From Thermoplasmata archaeon (lineage in GTDB: Archaea > Thermoplasmatota > Thermoplasmata > Thermoplasmatales > Thermoplasmataceae): a stretch of 6,582 bases of DNA. The notes below the pieces were generated by a model that worked only from the letters and a program-made list of their open reading frames with translations, ran no database searches and was not told the DNA's origin. The translations under genes were made by a program, and so were the position numbers. Position 1 is the first letter of the stretch. Each line of letters begins with the position of its first letter. Below, in pieces: positions 1 to 5,000 of the stretch. The stretch covers positions 1 to 6,582 of the forward strand of contig JAJYZU010000061.1 of assembly GCA_021799755.1 (NCBI GenBank), given 5' to 3'.

Positions 1-33
1 TATAGGGCAGGAGATCAACTGAATTCTATGGAA

Positions 34-105
34 GGGCCGGTAGATCAGCGGTAGATCGCCTGCTTCGCAAGCAGGAGGCCTCGGGTTCAAATCCCGACCG
101 GTCCA
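34..105 (+). tRNA. tRNA-Ala, anticodon CGC
   Basis: A complete cloverleaf is visible. The acceptor stem pairs 34-40 (GGGCCGG) with 98-104 (CCGGTCC), including a G3:U70 wobble pair, the classical alanine identity element. The anticodon stem pairs 59-63 (CCTGC) with 71-75 (GCAGG) around the loop TTCGCAA, giving anticodon CGC at 66-68, which reads GCG. The T arm pairs 81-85 with 93-97 around TTCAAAT. The discriminator base is A105, no CCA is encoded, and no intron interrupts the gene. A TATA motif at bases 1-4, about 30 bases upstream, could be part of its promoter but is cut by the window edge. The integrase gene begins 49 bases after the tRNA, so the 3' half of this gene is the likely integration site of the element. 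Confidence 0.96.
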
Positions 106-117
106 TTTAATCTATTA

Positions 118-133
118 ATCGAATACTATTTAT
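118..133 (+). promoter_or_regulatory. BRE/TATA promoter of the integrase gene
   Basis: ATCGAATA (118-125) is followed after one base by TATTTAT (127-133). The AT box is centred about 25 bases before the ATG at 155, so transcription should start at or very near the start codon and give a leaderless mRNA. The same eight bases, the same one-base gap and a similar AT box precede the bacteriocin-like gene at almost the same distance, which supports both promoter calls. Confidence 0.65.
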
Positions 134-154
134 CTCGGCACTCGTTATGTTATC

Positions 155-1444
155 ATGACCATGCAGCCGAAGTATCAGGAACTGCTTCTCGACGAGGACG
201 TGCGAAGGTGGTATGAGAACCTCAGGGCAAAGTCTGTATTGACGGCAACGGTAGCCCTGAGAAATCTTGGCCACTATTGCGAACTTACACAGACAACGCC
301 TAAGGGAATCCTGGCTAAAGCGAGAAGCAATGAGAAGGATTTCCGATATGAATTCACAGATTTTGTCAGGAAACTGGAAAAGGAGGGCAAAGCAGGATCA
401 TACATAGCGAGGTTCAAGAAAGTGATTCTTTCATGGCTGAAGTTTAACGATATCCGTTTGCAGTTAACTGTTAACATCTCCGGAGAGAACGAAACGCCGA
501 CAATCGTTAACGAAAGAGTGCCAAGCAAGGAAGAATTAGCAAGAATTCTTAGAAAAGCAACCTCAAGAGGCAGGGTTGCCATAGCTATAATGGCATTCTC
601 TGGCCTCAGACCGGAATCTCTTGGAGATTACGAAGGAACAGATGGTCTCAGGCTCGGTGATATCAAAGACCTTCGGATATCGGATGAAATCCAGTTCGAT
701 AAGACACCATCAATGGTTATGGTCAAAAACAAGCTGAGCAAGGCAAGGCACCAGTATTTCTCATTCATTGGTGAGGAAGGAGCAACCTACATCAAGGAGT
801 ATCTAGAGGAGAGAAGGAAACAGGGAGAAGAACTGACCTATGATTCCCCATTGTTGCAGTTCGATGTGAGAGGCGTAAAGAAGAACAACTTCCTACGGAC
901 GACTCTGGTTACAAGGGACATAAGGGAAGCGATAGAACAGGCAGGACTGAAGATGAGGCCATACGTGCTCAGGGCATACTTCTCAACTGCACTTGATATT
1001 GCAGAATCCAAGGGCCTGATATCGCATCCCTGGAGGCAGTTCATAATGGGCCACAAGGGTGATATTGAGGCAAGATACAGCACAAACAAAAGACTGTCTC
1101 CCGACATGATCGAAGAGATGAGACAGTCGTACCAGAAGTGCCTCAAATATATGGAGACGAGAATGAGCGAGGTATCCGAAGATAATGCGAGACTCTACTT
1201 ACAGCAGCAGCTTCTTTCTGCTGTGGGATATAGGCAGGATGAAATTGACAAGATGGACCTTGCAGACATAAGCACTGATGATTTCCAGAAGCTGCTAAGA
1301 GACAAGGTCGCAGGTGCAATGACAAGCAACGGCTCAAAGCAGAAGCTTGTACCGATGAACGAGATAGAGAAACTCCTCAGCGAAGGATACGAGTTCCAGG
1401 CAGTCCTGCCCAACGGAAAGGCTATAATGAAAATGTCGTTCTAA
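155..1444 (+). CDS. Archaeal tyrosine recombinase (integrase) of a tRNA-linked element
   Basis: The 429-residue product should catalyse site-specific integration and excision of the element at the adjacent tRNA gene. Residues ~10-105 form a helical core-binding region. The catalytic domain follows, with the first arginine in SGLRPES (R152), a probable catalytic lysine in the KNKLSKAR stretch (191-198), a box II of form Y-x-x-R (YVLR, R273) where many relatives have H-x-x-R, the third-box histidine in MGHKGD (H300) and the nucleophile Y308 in EARYS. About 120 residues follow the tyrosine: a helical, coiled-coil-like stretch, then VPMNEIEKLLSEGYEF and an LPNGKAI tail of a type I associate with archaeal integrases. 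No catalytic residue looks lost and the gene is unbroken, unlike split SSV-type integrases. ATG 155 is chosen because the promoter suggests a leaderless mRNA; ATG 161 is possible. The gene ends in tandem stops (TAA TAA). Its last 34 coding bases recur downstream at 3401-3434. Confidence 0.93.
   Translation: MTMQPKYQELLLDEDVRRWYENLRAKSVLTATVALRNLGHYCELTQTTPKGILAKARSNEKDFRYEFTDFVRKLEKEGKAGSYIARFKKVILSWLKFNDIRLQLTVNISGENETPTIVNERVPSKEELARILRKATSRGRVAIAIMAFSGLRPESLGDYEGTDGLRLGDIKDLRISDEIQFDKTPSMVMVKNKLSKARHQYFSFIGEEGATYIKEYLEERRKQGEELTYDSPLLQFDVRGVKKNNFLRTTLVTRDIREAIEQAGLKMRPYVLRAYFSTALDIAESKGLISHPWRQFIMGHKGDIEARYSTNKRLSPDMIEEMRQSYQKCLKYMETRMSEVSEDNARLYLQQQLLSAVGYRQDEIDKMDLADISTDDFQKLLRDKVAGAMTSNGSKQKLVPMNEIEKLLSEGYEFQAVLPNGKAIMKMSF
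1407..1440 (+). repeat. 34-bp direct repeat, copy 1 (end of integrase gene)
   Basis: This perfect 34-base match to 3401-3434 begins TGCCCAACGG and ends AAAATGTCGTT. It encodes the integrase C-terminus PNGKAIMKMS. Here the following bases are C then TAA TAA, so the protein ends in F (TTC) and stop. The two copies bracket the cargo block and lie 1994 bp apart, start to start. Confidence 0.95.
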
Positions 1445-1469
1445 TAAAACCATAAAATCAATCTAAGCG

Positions 1470-1516
1470 AGGAGGTGAGATGATTGCCACTCATTTGCAT
1501 TTATGCCGATGGGTAA
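1470..1516 (+). other. Orphan strong ribosome binding site with micro-ORFs
   Basis: AGGAGGTGA at 1470-1478 is a perfect complement of the usual 3' end of 16S rRNA, the strongest such site in the window, yet no real gene follows. An ATG at 1480 is only one base away and opens 15 codons (stop at 1525). A TTG at 1484, five bases away, opens 10 codons (stop at 1514). It may be a leader peptide, the remnant of a gene start cut off at the cassette edge, or chance. No promoter is obvious for it apart from read-through from the integrase gene. Confidence 0.3.
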
Positions 1517-1552
1517 TATTATATTAACAACAATCTAATCAATAAAACGCCG

Positions 1553-1580
1553 AATTTATTTTAATTTCTTGGACATTTTC
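1553..1580 (+). terminator. Possible T-rich archaeal terminator after the integrase
   Basis: The stretch contains several T clusters on the coding strand (ATTTATTTTAATTTCTT, then CATTTTC) in a non-coding region, with no obvious hairpin. Archaeal RNA polymerase can terminate at such tracts, and this one lies between the integrase and the next promoter. The call rests on base composition alone. Confidence 0.25.
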
Positions 1581-1581
1581 C

Positions 1582-1623
1582 GGAACTAGAAAGTGTATCG
1601 AATAATATATATATGATAGTTCC
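1582..1623 (+). promoter_or_regulatory. Inverted repeat flanking the bacteriocin promoter (candidate operator)
   Basis: GGAACTA (1582-1588) and its exact reverse complement TAGTTCC (1617-1623) are 28 bases apart and enclose the whole BRE/TATA promoter of the bacteriocin-like gene. The right arm ends 11 bases before the ATG, overlapping the expected gap between TATA box and transcription start. A dimeric repressor or activator bound here would control promoter access. No known binding motif is recognised, and a 7-bp match over this span can occur by chance. Confidence 0.35.
1597..1614 (+). promoter_or_regulatory. BRE/TATA promoter of the bacteriocin-like gene
   Basis: ATCGAATA (1597-1604) is followed after one base by TATATATAT (1606-1614). 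The AT box is centred about 26 bases before the ATG at 1635, which has no Shine-Dalgarno sequence, so the mRNA is probably leaderless. The arrangement matches the integrase promoter at 118-133. Confidence 0.7.
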
Positions 1624-1634
1624 ATTCATATTAT

Positions 1635-2276
1635 ATGACCTGCAGTAATTGTTTTGATGCGAAAGGAAGGAAAATAACCAGAATAAGCGTACCACACACA
1701 GAGACCTATACACTCGGGAAAGCGAACGTGACTGAGGGAGTTACGATTGTACAATTTAAGAAAGGCCCTGGGGCAATCCTAAACTGGAAGTATATCATTG
1801 AGGGAGAAACTTCATCGAATGCCTCAATTACATACATAATACAGCACAGCGGGAAAACAATAACAAACAAATTCAAGACAAAGTACGTTGACACTATCAG
1901 TGGCAAAAAGATTGTTCATGTCGAAGGAAGTGGGCTGAGCTCGAATGGCAAAGTTACTACCACAAACAATAATGTTGCTCTTTCAAACGTTAAATCGGAC
2001 CCAAACGCCATTGAGTGCCTCATTTGCCACGCACTCGGAACTGTGCTTTGTACCATTCTTGCTGATGGCGTTTCAGAAGATTTGGCTTGTGAAGAAGCAT
2101 CAGGCATTGTTTGCCTAGAATTCATTGAGGATCCCATAGTTTATGTTGTCTGCTTTGGAATTGTGGCATCCATCTGCGATGTTGTTCTTCAGACAATAAT
2201 AGACATCGGTGTCCATGTGGCTTGCGAATTGGGTGCTGATTATATATGTGAGAAAGCAATTGGGTGCTCTCTGTGA
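1635..2276 (+). CDS. Halocin C8-like cysteine-rich bacteriocin precursor (putative)
   Basis: The 213-residue protein has two parts. Residues 1-125 are polar and probably beta-rich, with an N-terminal C-x2-C (C3, C6) and sequons at N31 and N62. Residues ~126-213 form a hydrophobic domain with exactly ten cysteines (128, 131, 139, 152, 160, 173, 181, 198, 205, 211). The opening C-x2-C-x7-C, two later C-x7-C pairs and a final C-x5-C agree with halocin C8 as remembered, a ten-cysteine peptide of ~76 residues made as the C-terminal part of a larger precursor whose other part gives immunity. By analogy the C-terminal domain may be a secreted antimicrobial peptide and the N-terminal part a pro-region or immunity region. 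Oddly, there is no Sec or Tat signal peptide, and an in-frame TAG at 1617 rules out an upstream start. Two membrane proteins follow in the same direction. Family membership is inferred from the cysteine pattern only. Confidence 0.65.
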   Translation: MTCSNCFDAKGRKITRISVPHTETYTLGKANVTEGVTIVQFKKGPGAILNWKYIIEGETSSNASITYIIQHSGKTITNKFKTKYVDTISGKKIVHVEGSGLSSNGKVTTTNNNVALSNVKSDPNAIECLICHALGTVLCTILADGVSEDLACEEASGIVCLEFIEDPIVYVVCFGIVASICDVVLQTIIDIGVHVACELGADYICEKAIGCSL

Positions 2277-2288
2277 AGGATTTATATA
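2275..2288 (+). promoter_or_regulatory. Possible BRE/TATA promoter of the first membrane-protein gene
   Basis: GAAGGA (2275-2280) followed by TTTATATA (2281-2288) fits the archaeal BRE plus TATA form and overlaps the stop codon of the upstream gene. Initiation about 26 bases downstream would leave a leader of roughly nine bases before ATG 2320. A Shine-Dalgarno-like AAGGTGA at 2307-2313 also serves this start, so the gene could be read both from its own promoter and by read-through. Confidence 0.45.
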
Positions 2289-2319
2289 GCTATACTCACA
2301 TACAACAAGGTGACTTTCT

Positions 2320-2847
2320 ATGAGGTACAGGCTGATTTACATAAGTACAGGTATCGCAATTATGGTTATTGACACCGTGTTCGCTCTCAGATATCCAAGA
2401 ATCTTAATTTACAGTTTTTTTGGCTCTTTTATTGGATTTTTTATACCCTTTGGAATAGGCCTCTCAACCCTCCTGTATGGTGTGTTTAAGGCACGCGATT
2501 ATGGAATAAACTCTGTAATGGGGACTCTGGGCTCTGGAGGGTTTACAAGAGTCCTGAGACAAAACAGAATACAGGGAACCAGAACATGGAAAACTGACCA
2601 CGATATTCTTTCTGAACTTCCGGGTGCAGTAAAGTCACCCGACGGAAAGACTGTAGAATACAGTAACCTGTTCATTAGAAAGCCCTATGGAACAACAAAA
2701 CATTCAAGAAAACTTAACGAAGCCGCAAATAAATATCTCAGTGGAGAATTGGATGATGAGGGTTTTTATAACTACGTGGGAAAACACGGTTCAAAGGAAA
2801 AACAAATGCTTGATTTCATTAAGAAATTCAAGAATGATTATAAATGA
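2320..2847 (+). CDS. Two-helix membrane protein with cytoplasmic tail; candidate immunity or export partner
   Basis: The 175-residue product is not recognised. Two hydrophobic segments (~4-23 and ~28-56) are separated by a short loop, and a polar, lysine- and arginine-rich region of about 115 residues follows, probably cytoplasmic. Residues 130-170 (KLNEAANKYLSGELDDEGFY and onward) resemble the short helical SHOCT-type oligomerisation modules found at the ends of small membrane proteins, but the likeness is weak. The start is ATG 2320, with AAGGTGA six bases upstream. The gene lies 43 bases after the bacteriocin-like gene and 12 bases before another membrane-protein gene. That position suggests self-protection, processing or secretion of the peptide, which is inference from context only. 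Confidence 0.75.
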   Translation: MRYRLIYISTGIAIMVIDTVFALRYPRILIYSFFGSFIGFFIPFGIGLSTLLYGVFKARDYGINSVMGTLGSGGFTRVLRQNRIQGTRTWKTDHDILSELPGAVKSPDGKTVEYSNLFIRKPYGTTKHSRKLNEAANKYLSGELDDEGFYNYVGKHGSKEKQMLDFIKKFKNDYK

Positions 2848-2859
2848 GGCGATGACAAA

Positions 2860-3114
2860 ATGGTTAAATTTCGTCGGATAAACAAGATAATGACTGTGGG
2901 TACTTTTCTGTTCTTCGCTTCTCTTATTGTTTTGGCTATTGGGGCAATTTTTCATTCTAACGGTACAATATTGGCAGATGCTTTTCTGTATGGAGGATTA
3001 GCTTTCCTAATTTCCGTCATTCTCCTGACAATAGGTGTACTCATCGGTGCACGAAGTGGTAAACTCCAGCAGAGGACTGGTGAGATATTCGGCAAGAAAG
3101 AGAAAAAAGAATAA
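2860..3114 (+). CDS. Small two-helix membrane protein; candidate bacteriocin immunity protein
   Basis: The 84-residue product has a short basic N-terminus (VKFRR), two membrane helices (~11-31 and ~40-63) joined by a short loop, and a charged tail (about 70-84) ending in lysines and glutamates. Both ends are probably cytoplasmic. Size and topology match small immunity proteins that sit in the membrane beside bacteriocins, but no specific family is recognised. The ATG at 2860 follows the previous stop by 12 bases with only a weak upstream GAGG, so the two membrane genes are probably co-transcribed. A read-through role in export is the alternative. Confidence 0.7.
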   Translation: MVKFRRINKIMTVGTFLFFASLIVLAIGAIFHSNGTILADAFLYGGLAFLISVILLTIGVLIGARSGKLQQRTGEIFGKKEKKE

Positions 3115-3123
3115 GGTGTTAAA

Positions 3124-3365
3124 GTGAGCATTCAAGGAGTTGTAAATTTAATTGCTGAGTAAATATCCATATCATCTGCTCTTTGTCATATTAGTCTCTA
3201 TCGTGACACTAATAGTCAATGTCCTTACATTCTACACAAGGAATGTCTCTAACTATCTCCACACTTTTCGACATGGGCTACATAGTAGGAAACAGTGCTC
3301 ACTTTGTCGCGTTGTCCATTTCATCAAGTGGCATTAGCATCGATGATGAAAAGAAATCAACATAG
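3124..3365 (+). pseudogene. Probable frameshifted small membrane-protein gene
   Basis: A GTG at 3124 has a good Shine-Dalgarno sequence (AAGGTG, 3113-3118) but its frame stops at 3160 after 12 codons (VSIQGVVNLIAE). One base further, the next frame carries a membrane helix (KYPYHLLFVILVSIVTLIVN and onward) up to about 3250. Another one-base shift gives STLFDMGYIVGNSAHFVALS and a polar, acidic tail ending at TAG 3363-3365. Joined, these make a coherent protein of about 80 residues, with an amphipathic start, one clear helix and a soluble end. Read on in its own frame, the middle segment degenerates into an atypical histidine- and cysteine-rich tail. Two indels in a degraded gene, or sequencing errors, would explain this. 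The alternative is an independent TTG-started peptide at 3152-3337, or two unrelated short ORFs. The lesion lies at the right edge of the cargo block. Confidence 0.45.
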
Positions 3366-3400
3366 CTTTGGTTTCTGCATCCTACAATTAAATTACAAGA

Positions 3401-3434
3401 TGCCCAACGGAAAGGCTATAATGAAAATGTCGTT
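3401..3434 (+). repeat. 34-bp direct repeat, copy 2 (displaced integrase 3' end)
   Basis: This stretch is identical to 1407-1440. The reading frame of the integrase tail is kept: PNGKAIMKMS is followed by TTT (F, synonymous with the TTC of copy 1) and a TGA stop at 3436-3438. Upstream sequence (AAATTACAAGA) does not match the integrase, so only the terminus is duplicated. The stop lies 12 bases before the ATG of the regulator gene, a natural spacing for two adjacent genes. A TATAATG at 3417-3423 within this copy lies about 31 bases before that ATG and could serve as its TATA box. Confidence 0.95.
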
Positions 3435-3450
3435 TTGACAACGTGTACAG

Positions 3451-3978
3451 ATGGGAGATTCACTGCTAGAGGACTATCCGTTTGAGTTCAATTTACATTG
3501 CAAGAAGTGCCAGATTATTGTAAATTCAATAAGGGAGAGAGACTCGGAGCCGCGGACATCAGAGCTGTATTCCATCTTCAACGGAAAGATGAGTCATCGT
3601 ACGGTGGATAAGCATGTCAAAGAGCTCGTAACCCAGGGATATCTCAGAAGGTTTGTAGGTAACTTCTCAGGAGAAGTCAGCTTCCTCCTTCTCCCCGATG
3701 AGATATACCTCAGCATGATCAAAAGAGACCCACAAGTCAAATGGAAGTTTATACGAAACGCCCCCATGTTTGTGTCTGATTGCAAAATTTTATACGAAAA
3801 CTGGCAGGAAATTTTAACTCTTCAGTGCCCAGGATGCAAAACAGAAAAATTAGTCCCGGTCTATGAAATAATTTCTCCAGAAGAGAAGAAGTATTCCGAC
3901 AGAAGGGTAATTGGAGAGATCACGTGGGAATGCGATTCTTGTAGTTTTAGTCATATCACACTCATAAGAACACTCTGA
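3451..3978 (+). CDS. Winged-helix transcription regulator with zinc ribbon
   Basis: The 175-residue product looks like a DNA-binding regulator. An N-terminal C-x2-C (C17, C20) precedes a helix-turn-helix region (~35-68, with SHRTVDKHVKELVTQGYLRR as the likely recognition part) and a wing-like hairpin near 70-82. The C-terminal third has two further C-x2-C knuckles (C126/C129 and C161/C164) that probably bind zinc. The N-terminal pair may contribute a second site or be redox sensitive. The exact family is not recognised. ATG 3451 follows the displaced integrase terminus by 12 bases without a clear ribosome binding site; a TATA-like sequence inside the 34-bp repeat may drive it. It could control the element's own genes, possibly including the inverted-repeat promoter at 1582-1623, but nothing in the sequence proves that link. 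Confidence 0.75.
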   Translation: MGDSLLEDYPFEFNLHCKKCQIIVNSIRERDSEPRTSELYSIFNGKMSHRTVDKHVKELVTQGYLRRFVGNFSGEVSFLLLPDEIYLSMIKRDPQVKWKFIRNAPMFVSDCKILYENWQEILTLQCPGCKTEKLVPVYEIISPEEKKYSDRRVIGEITWECDSCSFSHITLIRTL

Positions 3979-4036
3979 AGCAGCAATATGAGAAGTATCT
4001 AAAACGATACAATACCCAGAATTGCATTATTCGTTT

Positions 4037-4222
4037 ATGCAGGAAGGCAAGGTTGCCAGGGAAATATCCATATCCGACTTGAAAAGGAATTTTACTCAGA
4101 AATTCCCAGATAGTCCACTAACCCCGGTCCTTCTTTACGAGCCTGATGCAATGAGTATAGACGACCTCGTTGCCAAAACTGGCACCTGGCTTGCTTTTCT
4201 GCAGAGAAAAAGGAGTCTGTGA
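4037..4222 (+). CDS. Small unrecognised protein at the head of the distal operon
   Basis: The 61-residue product (MQEGKVAREISISDLKRNFT and onward) is soluble and has no motif that I recognise. It ends in a basic stretch, LAFLQRKRSL. ATG 4037 is preferred over an in-frame TTG at 4022. Neither has a convincing Shine-Dalgarno sequence, and an AT-containing stretch near 4001-4014 is only a weak promoter candidate. The stop is separated by two bases from the next gene's preferred ATG, so the two are almost certainly co-transcribed, and AAAAAGGAG near the end of this gene serves the next one. Small size and uncertain start keep confidence moderate. Confidence 0.55.
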   Translation: MQEGKVAREISISDLKRNFTQKFPDSPLTPVLLYEPDAMSIDDLVAKTGTWLAFLQRKRSL

Positions 4223-4224
4223 AA

Positions 4225-4587
4225 ATGAAAAAGGTGAGAGTAAGTCTAGGAAACGAGGGCGAAGAGTCTATTTATTTTGAAGGTTCCCAGCCAGAAATTG
4301 TGAGGTATGAGATCGCAAGACCAGAAAGAAAAGGCACTCTTGAACGACTGCAGGAAACGGTTATCGACAATACGGTTAACCGTTACGAGCTTGAGGACAG
4401 GAGGCAGATAGCGGCCATACGAGAGTTCATGGAACGGAATCCCGACATAAGCTACGTGGAGTACGAATCAAATCCTGTATTGAGGATGGATCTCGTGATT
4501 ACGAGACGCGGGCTGATCTTCAAGCGCGAGGAAGCATCGATATCTGCAACACTGACACCGAACAGGAGATTCAGGGCACAGAGGTAA
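4225..4587 (+). CDS. Unrecognised soluble protein in the ATPase operon
   Basis: The 120-residue product is charged and mixed alpha/beta, with no membrane segment. A helical region (about 35-72, rich in E, R and K) is followed by a likely beta-hairpin, with ISYVEYESN and LRMDLVITRRGLIF as strands, and a basic C-terminus (RRFRAQR). No family is recognised. ATG 4225 is chosen over GTG 4219 because AAGGAG at 4210-4215 sits nine bases from the ATG but only three from the GTG. It begins two bases after the previous stop and ends two bases before the next ATG. Tight packing before a membrane protein and a translocation ATPase suggests a structural or accessory part of a transfer or assembly machine, which is inference. 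Confidence 0.7.
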   Translation: MKKVRVSLGNEGEESIYFEGSQPEIVRYEIARPERKGTLERLQETVIDNTVNRYELEDRRQIAAIREFMERNPDISYVEYESNPVLRMDLVITRRGLIFKREEASISATLTPNRRFRAQR

Positions 4588-4589
4588 TC

Positions 4590-4994
4590 ATGGACGAGGA
4601 TGCTCTAACCTTCGGATTCCTGATCACCGCAGTTTCGGTGTTCATAACCGGCCTGGTATGGCAATGTTTCTGGTCCTTCCTCTTTGCCATGACAATGTCC
4701 GGCAACATATTCTATGAGACAATCGGGGTTGTGGGGTTTCTGCTGGCATTCGTTGGAGCTCTTGTCCTGTTGTACTGTGCTCTCATTCTTCTCGTATATG
4801 TCTTCATTTTTGCCTTAATATTTGGCATTCCGGCATACCTGATCTACCTTGCCCTTGGTCTCGAATACAGCATAATTCTCGCTGTCGTTATCGGCGTCAT
4901 AATACTCGTATACCTGATAGAAACCCATACGGTAAAGGTGGAGCACTATACAATAACAGTCAACCTCCACCGACGATACGTAATAAGAAGGTAG
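4590..4994 (+). CDS. Four-helix integral membrane protein
   Basis: The 134-residue product is mostly membrane: helices at about 8-32, 44-64, 66-88 and 92-111, then a polar, basic tail (HTVKVEHY to VIRR) of about 22 residues. There is no signal peptide and no enzymatic motif. ATG 4590 has GAGGT at 4581-4585, four bases upstream. The gene is wedged between the preceding soluble protein (two bases) and the HerA-like ATPase (six bases). In conjugation systems and in some archaeal viruses, small multi-helix proteins encoded next to a HerA/VirB4-type ATPase form the membrane channel or the virion membrane. Either role is possible here, and the sequence does not choose between them. Confidence 0.75.
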   Translation: MDEDALTFGFLITAVSVFITGLVWQCFWSFLFAMTMSGNIFYETIGVVGFLLAFVGALVLLYCALILLVYVFIFALIFGIPAYLIYLALGLEYSIILAVVIGVIILVYLIETHTVKVEHYTITVNLHRRYVIRR

Positions 4995-5000
4995 CTGGAT

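Noticed and set aside
463..511. Three GTTAAC hexamers clustered at 463, 470 and 506, and a 12-bp palindrome ACGGTTAACCGT at 4372-4383
   Set aside because: All lie inside coding sequence encoding Val-Asn residues, and such short palindromes are expected by chance; no operator role is supported.
274..1413. Several reverse-strand open frames of 64-102 codons across the integrase gene
   Set aside because: They lie fully inside a well-supported integrase with catalytic residues, have no start signals and show no coherent domains; they are shadows.
2687..2881. Forward frame overlapping the end of one membrane gene and the start of the next
   Set aside because: It lacks a ribosome binding site and overlaps two better-supported genes in other frames.
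3152..3337. TTG-started 61-codon frame as an independent gene
   Set aside because: Its start lacks a ribosome binding site and its tail is atypical, while joining with the flanking frames from the well-placed GTG 3124 gives a better protein; treated as part of a broken gene.
4022..4036. TTG at 4022 as start of the small gene, and GTG 4219 as start of the next
   Set aside because: ATG codons lie 15 and 6 bases downstream, and the Shine-Dalgarno spacing for the second gene favours ATG 4225.
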